This document shows, piece after piece, positions 1 to 7,657 of a DNA stretch of 64,000 bases; positions within the stretch are counted from its first letter, which is position 1, and every line of letters starts with the position of its first letter. The notes under the pieces were generated by a model. That model had not been told where the DNA came from and made no database searches. It worked only from the letters and a program-made list of their open reading frames with translations. The DNA is from Asticcacaulis sp. YBE204 (GTDB lineage Bacteria > Pseudomonadota > Alphaproteobacteria > Caulobacterales > Caulobacteraceae): assembly GCF_000495855.1 (NCBI RefSeq), contig NZ_AWGF01000015.1, forward strand, positions 1 through 64,000. The letters run 5' to 3'. Position numbers and translations under genes: made by a program.

Positions 1-600
1 CCCAGGGGTGCGCACGCGCGTCGGCGCGGCGACGTGACCCAGATGCGGCGTGGGGCTCACGGGGCGCGCTACGGGCGCCGGGGCGGGCGTCGAGGGATTG
101 ACCGGATACAGTCGAACCGGCGGGGCTGCGGGCTTGTTTTCAGGCGCTTGGCCCGGCCAGTGACGGATGCGGCCGCATAGGGCGCGGACCTTGGCCAGCA
201 GTTCGGTACGATAGCCGTCGGCGCCGCCGATGCGCGAGGAATCCGGCTTGGCGACATAATCCGCCGCGCCCAGTTCCAGCGCGCGCATGGTCACCGCCGC
301 GCCGCGCGTCGTCAGGGTCGAGGCCATCAGGATCTTGAGACCGGGGCGGGCGGCGAGAATCTTGGGGAGGGCCTCGATGCCGCTCATATTCGGCATTTCG
401 ATGTCGAGGATCATCACGTCGGGCTGGAGTTCCTTGACCTTTTCGATGCCCTTGGCCCCGTCGGTCGCCGACCCCAGCAGCACCATGTCGCTTTCGGCCT
501 CGATCCAGCGCGTGACGAGGCCCCGCACCACGGCGGAGTCGTCGACGATCATCACCCGGATCGGGCGAAGCGAAGCAGCAGGATGGGGATTGATAGACAT
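1..600 (-). CDS. cheB: Chemotaxis protein-glutamate methylesterase CheB, 3' part cut by the window edge
   Basis: The reading frame opens with ATG at 600 and stays open for 200 codons to the left edge, so the protein is truncated here. The visible part is a receiver domain: paired acids in IVDDSAVVRG at residues 20-21, the phospho-acceptor Asp66 in VMILDIEMPNMSG, and a Lys in AKPDS. A proline-rich linker follows. The LTTRGAAVTMRALELGAADY stretch is typical of CheB rather than CheY. The methylesterase domain (Ser-His-Asp) should lie beyond the window. CheB removes methyl groups from chemoreceptors when phosphorylated by CheA. It lies 18 nt downstream of the cheY stop in the same direction, so it is probably in one operon with cheA, cheW and cheY. 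Confidence 0.9.
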   Translation of the reverse strand, partial: MSINPHPAASLRPIRVMIVDDSAVVRGLVTRWIEAESDMVLLGSATDGAKGIEKVKELQPDVMILDIEMPNMSGIEALPKILAARPGLKILMASTLTTRGAAVTMRALELGAADYVAKPDSSRIGGADGYRTELLAKVRALCGRIRHWPGQAPENKPAAPPVRLYPVNPSTPAPAPVARPVSPTPHLGHVAAPTRVRTPG

Positions 601-618
601 GGGTACTCTTAACGCTTA

Positions 619-984
619 CTAAATCAGGCCGACTTCGGAGAACTTCGCTTCCAGAATTTCACCGTCGAAAGGCTTCATGATGTATTCCGACGCGCCTTCG
701 GTCAGGGCCTCGGTGATGTGCGACAGGTCGTTTTCGGTCGTACAGAACACGACGACCGGGGCCTTGCCGCCCTCTTCCTTGCGCAACTGACGCAGGAAGG
801 TGATGCCGTCCATGACCGGCATGTTCCAGTCGAGCAGGATGGCGTTGGGCATCGCGGTCTTGCAGGCGTTCAGGGCCTCAAGACCATCGGCGGCCTCAAG
901 CACCTCGAATTGCAGGTTTTCCAGAATGCGGCGGGCGACCTTGCGGATCACGCGGCTGTCGTCGACGACGAGGCAGGTTTTCAT
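619..984 (-). CDS. cheY: Single-domain chemotaxis response regulator CheY
   Basis: A 121-residue protein made only of a receiver domain. It has the acidic pair Asp8-Asp9 in VVDDSRVIRK, the phospho-acceptor Asp52 in LLDWNMPVMDG, the conserved Thr82/83 in FCTTEND and Lys104 in YIMKPFDG. All residues needed for phosphorylation are present. It should take phosphate from CheA and act on the flagellar motor, or serve as a phosphate sink. It lies between cheW (35 nt upstream) and cheB (18 nt downstream). Alphaproteobacteria often carry several CheY paralogs, so which one this is cannot be told from sequence alone. Confidence 0.92.
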   Translation of the reverse strand: MKTCLVVDDSRVIRKVARRILENLQFEVLEAADGLEALNACKTAMPNAILLDWNMPVMDGITFLRQLRKEEGGKAPVVVFCTTENDLSHITEALTEGASEYIMKPFDGEILEAKFSEVGLI

Positions 985-1019
985 GAGCAGGTTTCCTAGT
1001 GAAACGCTTAGTTACGCTA

Positions 1020-1463
1020 TTACGCGGCTTTAAGATGCGCCGCGTCGAGAAGGGTGTGCGGGTCCAGAACGATGAGCAGTTCCTTCTCCAGCTGGCAGAC
1101 GCCGACGATCACTTCGGCCCAGCGCGGCGGCAGGTTGCCCGGCGGCGAGTGGAACTTTTCGTCGTCCAGTTTCAGCACTTCGTCGACCGAATCGATGACG
1201 AGGCCGTAGCTGTCGCCGTGGACTTCGAGGCCGATGGCCAGAGGTTCGGGCGCGTCGGCTTCGCGCGGGGCGAGGCCAAGACGGCGTCTCGCGCACACGG
1301 CGGTGACGATGCGGCCCCGCAGGTTCAGCACCCCGGCGATTTCCGGGCGCGACAGCGGCACGGGCGTCAGTCCGCGCGGGTGGAAGACGTCGTGGACGCG
1401 GGCGGCATCGACACCGAACAACTGACCGCCGACGCGCAGGGTAACGTAATCACGGATACTCAT
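1020..1463 (-). CDS. cheW: Chemotaxis coupling protein CheW
   Basis: A 147-residue protein covering one CheW (SH3-like) domain. It reads YVTLRVGGQLFGVDAARVHD near the start, then VPLSRPEIAGVLNLRGRIV, which is the standard CheW region, and ends with a short tail. CheW links chemoreceptors to CheA at the inner face of the membrane. The start is ATG at 1463. The 67-nt gap to cheA holds a perfect hairpin (1480-1523), which may alter the relative expression of cheA and cheW. Confidence 0.92.
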   Translation of the reverse strand: MSIRDYVTLRVGGQLFGVDAARVHDVFHPRGLTPVPLSRPEIAGVLNLRGRIVTAVCARRRLGLAPREADAPEPLAIGLEVHGDSYGLVIDSVDEVLKLDDEKFHSPPGNLPPRWAEVIVGVCQLEKELLIVLDPHTLLDAAHLKAA

Positions 1464-1479
1464 GTTCTATCCCTCAGAA

Positions 1480-1523
1480 CCTCATGCCGAAAAGTGGAGG
1501 GCACTTTTCGGATACACATGAGG
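1480..1523. repeat. Intergenic palindromic repeat between cheA and cheW
   Basis: A near-perfect hairpin: CCTCATG and CCGAAAAGTG on one side, CACTTTTCGG and CATGAGG on the other. It resembles the widespread alphaproteobacterial short palindromes of the type GCGCATNCCGAAAAGTG. Related copies lie at 45045-45107 and 47399-47442. It probably forms a stem-loop in the cheA-cheW transcript. Confidence 0.7.
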
Positions 1524-1530
1524 TGACAAA

Positions 1531-3927
1531 TTAAGCGGCTTCGGTTTCGACAACGGCGTGGCCGTGGTGCTGGCGGCGGGCGTGTTCGGCCAGACCGCGC
1601 AGCTGGTAGTGATCGACGTCGAGGATTTCGCAGGCGCGACCGGCGACGACGGCGGTGCCGCGGACGCCCGGACGGTCGGCGGACAGCTCGATCGACAGGC
1701 GGTCTTCGACGACATCGACGATCTCATCGACGGCCAGCCCCATGGCATAGCCTTCGCCGGTAAAGACGAGGAGCGGCTGGATATGGCCTTCCTGTTCGCG
1801 GGCGGCCAGCAGGTCGTGATAGTGGCCGCTGACGGTCAGGATCGGCATCAGCTTGCCGCGATATTGCAGGGCGGCGCGGCCCTCCATGATCTCGATCTGC
1901 GACGATTCGATGTGTTCGAGGCGCGTGATGTGCTCAAGCTCGACGGCCTTCGGCGTGCCGCCGCCGGCCTTGAACAGCAGCATGGCGACGCGTTGCCCTT
2001 GGGCATCGACGTGGGTCTCTTCGCTTTCTTCGGCGGCTTTTTCTTCCAGCATGTTCCCGGCGCGCTCCGACATGGCGTTCGGGTCGAGGATCAGGACCAC
2101 AGAACCGTCGCCGAGGATGGTCGCACCCGAGAAGACATCGACGTCGCGCAGGATCGAGGCCAGCGGCTTGACGACGATTTCCTCGGTGTCCAGCACGTCG
2201 TTGACGACGAGGCCGTAGCGGCGTTCGCCGACCTGAATGACCATGACGAAGGTCGGGTCTTCCTGCGTGGCGGCTTCCAGTTGCAGCGTCGGCCCCAGCT
2301 GGACCAGCGGCAGCAGCTTGTTGCGCAGACGCAGGACGAGGGATTGCTCGATCTTTTCGATCTTGTGTTCGGCGTTGGCCCCGGTGCGGACCAGTTCCAT
2401 GACGGCGGTCTGCGGCACGGCGAATTTCTGGCCGCCCGCCCCGACGATCAGGGCCGAAACGATGGCCAGAGTCAGCGGAATCTTGATGGTGAAGGTCGTG
2501 CCCTGACCCTGGACCGAGTTCAGGTCGATCTGGCCGCCGATCTGTTCGATATTGGTGCGCACCACGTCCATGCCGACGCCGCGGCCCGACAGGTTGGTGA
2601 CCTTGGCGGCGGTCGAGAAGCCCGGCGCGAAGATGAAGCGGTGGACCTGCTGATCGTTCATACCGTCGATTTCGGCACGGGTCGCCAGCGCCTTTTCGAC
2701 GATTTTTTCACGGATGCGGGCGGTGTTCAGGCCGCGACCGTTATCCGAGATGCGGATGACGATATAGCCGCCTTCGTGGAAGGCCGATAGCTTGACGGTG
2801 CCGTTGGCGGGCTTGCCGAGGTCGATACGTTCCTGCGTCGGCTCAAGGCCGTGGTCGGCGGAGTTGCGCACCATGTGGGTGAGGGGGTCGCGGATCAGTT
2901 CCAGAACTTGTCTATCAAGTTCCGTGCCTTCGCCTTCCATGACGAGGTCGATCTTCTTGCCCAGTTCGTGGCTGAGGTCGCGCACCAGACGCGGCAGCTT
3001 CTTCCACGCCGCGCCGATCGGCTGCATGCGGGTCTTCATCACGCTGTCCTGAAGCTCGCCGGTCAGGGTCGACAGGCGTTGCAGCGGGGTGGCGAAGGCC
3101 GAGTCTTCGCGGTTGCGCGAAATTTGCAGAAGTTGGTTGCGTGTCAGGACCATTTCCGAGACGAGCGTCATCAGGCCTTCGAGCACATCGACCGAGACGC
3201 GGATCGACTGTGTGGTGGCGATGCCCGTGCCGTCTTCGCCGCCGGCAATGGCCGACAGGGCGCTGAGCGAGGTCGAGAGGTCGGTGGCGACGGTTTCCAC
3301 GATGGGCGCGGCGACCGGGGCGGGCTTGGGCGCCTCGATAACAGGCGCCGGTGTAGGATCGGGTTCGGACATCCAGTCGGGGGCTTCGGCGGCGAGGAAG
3401 GCGGCTTCCAGCTCTTCTTCGGACACTTCACCGGGGCGCAGGGTGCGGGCGACTTCGGCCTTGACCTCGACCAGGGCGGCTTCGGCAACATCTGAGGCGA
3501 TGGGGCGGTCGGGGACCGAAACGGCCTGAACCGTGTCGATGGCGACTTCGCGACCCTCGGCCATGGCTTCCAGTTGCGAGATCAGGTCGTGGTCGTCGCC
3601 GTCGGGCTCAAGACCGGTGGTTTCCAGTCCGGCCAGGATCATCTTGATGCGGTCGATCGAGTGCAGGACCAGGGTCACGGCATCGGCATTGACCTCAAGC
3701 TTGCCATCGCGGAAGCGGCCCAGCAGGGTCTCACCGGCGTGGGCGACGGCTTCGAGGCGACCGAGGCCGAGAAAGCCGCAGGTGCCCTTGACCGTGTGGA
3801 CGAGGCGGAAAATATTGTCGAGCGTCTTGCGCTCGTTCGGATTGGCCTCGAACTTGACCAGTTCGCTATCGACCACCTCAAGGCTTTCGGCAGTCTCGGT
3901 CAAAAATTCGGCGATAAGATCGTCCAC
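1531..3927 (-). CDS. cheA: Chemotaxis histidine kinase CheA
   Basis: About 798 residues. An N-terminal Hpt domain carries the phosphorylated His44 in RLVHTVKGTC. A long Pro/Ala-rich linker replaces a clear CheY-binding P2 domain. The dimerisation region and an HATPase domain follow (THMVRNSADHG and ISDNGRGL boxes, then GRGVGMDVV). The C-terminus has two CheW-like regions in a row: one beginning near SALIVGAGGQKFAVPQ and a second beginning near VAMLLFKAGGG. The start is taken as GTG at 3927 because it gives VDDLIAEFLTETAESL and has a GGGG ribosome site 7 nt upstream. An in-frame TTG at 3948 is possible but less likely. CheA phosphorylates CheY and CheB in the receptor array. The second CheW-like region is an addition to the classical E. 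coli layout. Confidence 0.93.
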   Translation of the reverse strand: MDDLIAEFLTETAESLEVVDSELVKFEANPNERKTLDNIFRLVHTVKGTCGFLGLGRLEAVAHAGETLLGRFRDGKLEVNADAVTLVLHSIDRIKMILAGLETTGLEPDGDDHDLISQLEAMAEGREVAIDTVQAVSVPDRPIASDVAEAALVEVKAEVARTLRPGEVSEEELEAAFLAAEAPDWMSEPDPTPAPVIEAPKPAPVAAPIVETVATDLSTSLSALSAIAGGEDGTGIATTQSIRVSVDVLEGLMTLVSEMVLTRNQLLQISRNREDSAFATPLQRLSTLTGELQDSVMKTRMQPIGAAWKKLPRLVRDLSHELGKKIDLVMEGEGTELDRQVLELIRDPLTHMVRNSADHGLEPTQERIDLGKPANGTVKLSAFHEGGYIVIRISDNGRGLNTARIREKIVEKALATRAEIDGMNDQQVHRFIFAPGFSTAAKVTNLSGRGVGMDVVRTNIEQIGGQIDLNSVQGQGTTFTIKIPLTLAIVSALIVGAGGQKFAVPQTAVMELVRTGANAEHKIEKIEQSLVLRLRNKLLPLVQLGPTLQLEAATQEDPTFVMVIQVGERRYGLVVNDVLDTEEIVVKPLASILRDVDVFSGATILGDGSVVLILDPNAMSERAGNMLEEKAAEESEETHVDAQGQRVAMLLFKAGGGTPKAVELEHITRLEHIESSQIEIMEGRAALQYRGKLMPILTVSGHYHDLLAAREQEGHIQPLLVFTGEGYAMGLAVDEIVDVVEDRLSIELSADRPGVRGTAVVAGRACEILDVDHYQLRGLAEHARRQHHGHAVVETEAA

Positions 3928-4105
3928 AGCATACCCCGTCAAACGCAATTGGTGCCGCCGTAAGCCGTCGGAAAACGGACGCAGGGCGGGCCTTGTAACG
4001 GGCTATATTCACTGGGTTTGGTTAAGGGAGTGTTTTCAGAAGGTTACCGAAAGCTGAATTTTGACCCTTTTGCGCAAAAAAGCGTAACGCGGTTTTAAGC
4101 GCCGA

Positions 4106-4822
4106 TCAGGCGATTTTCGGCAAGGTGATCGTGATCGACAGATGATCGGGTTCGGCGGTGACCTCCAGCGATCCACCGGCTTCCTTGGCGACGCTGTAGA
4201 GCCAGAACGGCTGAATCCATTGGCCGGTCAGGCCTTCAGACAGCGGCTTGCCCGCCAGACCTTCGATGGCTTCGGGCTTGAGACGCGCACGGTTGCCCTT
4301 AGACTCGGATTTCAGGATGATCGCATCGTCCGTCTCTTCGCGCGTCAGGGTGGCGATACCGCCGGTCGGCAGGGCGTTGCCCGCGATATAGCCGAGGTTC
4401 ATCAGGGCGCGGGCGGCGGGCTTTTCAAACACGATGGAGTCGTCGATCTGAAACTCCAGATTGGCGCGCATGGTCGAAAAGACGTCCGACAGGGTCTTGT
4501 TCAGTTCCTTCGCCGAAAAGGCTTCGGCGGAACTGGCCGCGCCAAAGGCCACGCGGGCGAAGTGGACCAGCGTCACCATCTTGTTGGCCGAAGCCTGGAT
4601 CAGGTTGATCGCGTCGTCGCGCATATCCTGAGCCGACGGGTCGCTGAGCAGGTCGAGACCGGAAATGATCGCGCCGGTCGGCGAGATAAAATCGTGGCAC
4701 AGCTTGCCGACCAGTTGCGTCGCCAGATCGTAGGGATTGGGCAGGGCGCTTTGGGTCATGGGCGTGTCGGCGGCCTCGGCGGAAGTGTCAGGCGCGGCGG
4801 TGGCCAGCGATAAATCGTCCAT
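4106..4822 (-). CDS. chpT: Histidine phosphotransferase of the ChpT type
   Basis: About 238 residues. The core motif KLCHDFISPTGAIISGLDLL places the phospho-accepting His at residue 43, followed by a four-helix dimerisation region and a degenerate, kinase-like C-terminal domain. In Caulobacter ChpT passes phosphate from the hybrid kinase CckA to CtrA and CpdR, controlling the cell cycle. ATG at 4822 is chosen because AGAGAG lies just upstream. ATG at 4858 and TTG at 4894 are in-frame alternatives. It is on the same strand as cheA, about 180 nt ahead of it. The window holds no cckA or ctrA, so whether it serves the cell-cycle relay or a local one is not shown. Confidence 0.85.
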   Translation of the reverse strand: MDDLSLATAAPDTSAEAADTPMTQSALPNPYDLATQLVGKLCHDFISPTGAIISGLDLLSDPSAQDMRDDAINLIQASANKMVTLVHFARVAFGAASSAEAFSAKELNKTLSDVFSTMRANLEFQIDDSIVFEKPAARALMNLGYIAGNALPTGGIATLTREETDDAIILKSESKGNRARLKPEAIEGLAGKPLSEGLTGQWIQPFWLYSVAKEAGGSLEVTAEPDHLSITITLPKIA

Positions 4823-5111
4823 AGCGGGGTCTCTCTTGATCAGTACGGCTAACGCCATGTGTGAGGTGATTTGCCTTATCAGGAAACTCCCCAAAGGCTA
4901 TATTCGCTGAAATTTCCTGTTTCGGGGATAGTTCCGAGGCATTTGGCGCTCGGATTAATCACGGGAAATGCCGATCACGAAAGGGTTAGCGCTCTTTCAT
5001 TGCCGGGTATTTGTAGTAACAAGCGTACCGCACCACATTCACGATACGGCGTCTTTGCGGGCGTCAGTATAATATACAGCCGAATAAAAGACCAATTGTG
5101 GAGGTCCTTTC

Positions 5112-6098
5112 ATGCCTGACTCCTTACCCGCCGCTTCGACGTCGCGCTATGCCCGCAAGGGTCGCGGCAAGGTGTTCGAGTCGATCCTCGACACCATCGG
5201 CGACACGCCGCTGGTCAAGCTGCCGCGCCTGTCGGCCGAATACGGTGCCAAGGCCACGGTGCTGGCCAAGCTCGAATTCTTCAACCCTCTGTCGTCGGTC
5301 AAGGACCGCATCGGCGTGGCGATGATCGAGGCGCTCGAAGCGTCGGGTCAGTTGAAGCCCGGCGGTGTGATCATCGAGCCGACCTCCGGCAATACCGGCA
5401 TCGCGCTCGCCTTCGTCGCCGCGTCGAAGGGTTACGAACTGATCCTCGTCATGCCGGAATCGATGTCGCTGGAACGTCGCAAGATGCTGGCACTGCTGGG
5501 CGCGCGTCTGGAACTGACCCCGGCGGAAAAGGGCATGCGCGGGGCGGTCAACCGCGCCACCGAACTGGCTGCGGCCACGCCGGGCGCGGTGATTCCTCAA
5601 CAGTTCGAAAACGCGGCCAACCCTGAGATCCACCGTATTTCGACGGCCGAGGAAATCTGGAACGACACGGCGGGTGCCGTCGACGTGCTGATTTCAGGCG
5701 TCGGCACCGGCGGTTCGATCACCGGCATCGGGCAGGTGCTTAAGGCAAAAAAGGCCTCGGTCGAGATCGTCGCCGTCGAGCCGGAAGCCTCGCCGGTCCT
5801 GTCGGGCGGCGAACCCGGTCCGCACAAGATTCAGGGCATCGGCGCGGGCTTCGTGCCGGGCATTCTGGACAAGGGCGTCATCGACCGCGTCGAGAAGGTG
5901 TCGAACGATCAGGCCTTTGCCACCGCGCGCAAGTCGGCGCAGCTTGAAGGCCTGCCGGTCGGCATTTCGTCGGGCGCGGCGCTTGAGGCGGCCTTCCGTC
6001 TGGCGGCGCTGGACGAATATGCGGGCAAGACGATCGTGGCGATCATTCCGAGCTTTGCGGAACGGTATCTGTCCACGGCTCTGTTCGACGGGCTGTAA
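5112..6098 (+). CDS. cysK: Cysteine synthase A (O-acetylserine sulfhydrylase)
   Basis: A 328-residue PLP enzyme that makes cysteine from O-acetylserine and sulfide. The Schiff-base lysine is Lys64 in NPLSSVKDRIG. The substrate loop PTSGNTGIALAFVA follows near residue 97, and the PLP-phosphate glycine loop GVGTGGSITG lies near residue 196. The ATG at 5112 has GGAGGT 8 nt upstream. The N-terminal 20 residues are slightly longer than in E. coli CysK. It stands alone on the plus strand, divergent from chpT, and is followed by a hairpin (6110-6151). Confidence 0.93.
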   Translation: MPDSLPAASTSRYARKGRGKVFESILDTIGDTPLVKLPRLSAEYGAKATVLAKLEFFNPLSSVKDRIGVAMIEALEASGQLKPGGVIIEPTSGNTGIALAFVAASKGYELILVMPESMSLERRKMLALLGARLELTPAEKGMRGAVNRATELAAATPGAVIPQQFENAANPEIHRISTAEEIWNDTAGAVDVLISGVGTGGSITGIGQVLKAKKASVEIVAVEPEASPVLSGGEPGPHKIQGIGAGFVPGILDKGVIDRVEKVSNDQAFATARKSAQLEGLPVGISSGAALEAAFRLAALDEYAGKTIVAIIPSFAERYLSTALFDGL

Positions 6099-6109
6099 TT
6101 TTTTAAGAC

Positions 6110-6151
6110 CCTCCCCTGATTTGGCTTCGCCGAACTTCGTTTCAGGGGAGG
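6110..6151 (+). terminator. Hairpin after cysK
   Basis: CCTCCCCTGA at 6110-6119 pairs with TCAGGGGAGG at 6142-6151, with a small inner TTGGC-TTC-GCC helix. No T-run follows, so it is either a weak terminator or an mRNA-stabilising hairpin. Confidence 0.45.
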
Positions 6152-6220
6152 TGCTTTATGAATCCCTCGCGCATTCAGGGGGATATTCTTTTTTAACACG
6201 TCTCTGTCTATATTGCAGGC

Positions 6221-7477
6221 ATGACCGCCAGTGCTGCACCCGAACCGATCCTGCCCGAGAGCGACGACGCTCCGGACCTCGACGGTATCGATGAAGCCGC
6301 CGAACTGGTCTTTCCCGCCCGTCAAACCCTGCTGAAACGCCTGTCCGACGTGGTGTGCCTGCCCGAAACGCGCGTCAACGCGTTCGAGCGCGCCGTGACT
6401 GCCGATCTGCTGGTCGAAATGCTGCGCGAAGCCCAGAAGGGCGAGCGCCTCAAGGTGTCGCGCCGCCTCAGCCGTCTGAACGAAGTCCCCCATTCGCTGG
6501 TCCGGTTGCTGATCACCGACGAACCTGAGATCGCTCGTTGTCTGATCGAGGATTGCGACTCGCTGGCCGATACCGACCTGCTCTATTGCGTGCGCAATGG
6601 TACGCCGCTCCATCACCGCCTGTTGGCCCAGCGCAAGGCCATCGGCCCGGTCATCTGCGAAGCCATCGCTGATACGGGCGACCTCGAAGCGGTCGAATAT
6701 CTGCTGAAAAACCGGCAATCGACCCTGTCGCAGGCCGCGATCGAAGCCGCCGTGGCGATGAGCCAGAACGCCTTGCATCTGGTGCCGCTGATCATCAAGC
6801 GCCTCGAACTGCGCCCCAGCTCGGCCTATGTCATGTTCTGGTGGTCGGATTCGGATGTTCGCCGCACGATCCTCAGCCGTTTCGCCGTCAACCGCGAAGT
6901 GATGCAGGACGCCGCCGCCGATGTATTTGCGATGGCGGCAAAAGAAGGCTGGAACGACGCCCTGTCGCGCAAGGCGCTGCAATTCATCGAACGCCGGCAA
7001 CGTAACCGCGAGGCGATCAAGAAAAGCCCCTACGAGAGCCTGGAGACTGCCTTGAAGGAAGCCGCCACGCGGGGCATGACGCGCCACACGGCGGAAGAGA
7101 TTTCCTACATGTCGGGCCTTAAACCATCGACGGGCGCCAAGATCCTGCGCGACCGGGGCGGCGAAGGCCTGGCCGTGTTATGCAAGGCAACGGGCTTGAA
7201 AAAGGCCGATCTGCGCAACCTGTGGAAGGCGCTGAGACGCCCGGCGGAAAAGGACGGCGACACCCATCCCGATCTGGCGCGTGTATTGCTGGCCTACGAC
7301 ATGCTGGCGGTCGACCGGGCGCAGACCGTGTTGCGTTACTGGAACTGGTCGCTGTCCTCGGCCCTGACCCACGTTATGATCCGCGCTATCGCGCGCGGTG
7401 AAAGCTTCGATATGGACGAATTGTCCGTGCCGCAACGCACCGCCATGCTCGCCTTCGCGCAGGACCTTAAGGGCTAA
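6221..7477 (+). CDS. DUF2336 domain protein
   Basis: 418 residues, largely alpha-helical, with the DUF2336 pattern: a HEAT-like N-terminal half (RLSRLNEVPHSLVRLLITDE, then IARCLIEDCDSLADTDLL) followed by an all-helical C-terminal part. DUF2336 proteins are frequent in Caulobacterales and other alphaproteobacteria, and their function is not established. There is no signal peptide or membrane segment, so it should be cytoplasmic. The start is ATG at 6221. The gene is monocistronic as far as can be seen. Confidence 0.75.
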   Translation: MTASAAPEPILPESDDAPDLDGIDEAAELVFPARQTLLKRLSDVVCLPETRVNAFERAVTADLLVEMLREAQKGERLKVSRRLSRLNEVPHSLVRLLITDEPEIARCLIEDCDSLADTDLLYCVRNGTPLHHRLLAQRKAIGPVICEAIADTGDLEAVEYLLKNRQSTLSQAAIEAAVAMSQNALHLVPLIIKRLELRPSSAYVMFWWSDSDVRRTILSRFAVNREVMQDAAADVFAMAAKEGWNDALSRKALQFIERRQRNREAIKKSPYESLETALKEAATRGMTRHTAEEISYMSGLKPSTGAKILRDRGGEGLAVLCKATGLKKADLRNLWKALRRPAEKDGDTHPDLARVLLAYDMLAVDRAQTVLRYWNWSLSSALTHVMIRAIARGESFDMDELSVPQRTAMLAFAQDLKG

Positions 7478-7657
7478 ACGCGCTTTCCGGCTTGCCACCC
7501 CTCATTTATGTGATAATTAATCGGTTGCGGCAGCGCTTAAGTCTGTAAAAATGATACCGGTGTCATAAGGTGTCGTTGAACGGATTTACCGGGCGCCAAC
7601 GTTGATGGAAGAGCGACACCAAGATCGCCGTCATCCCATATAAAAAGAGGAAACACG

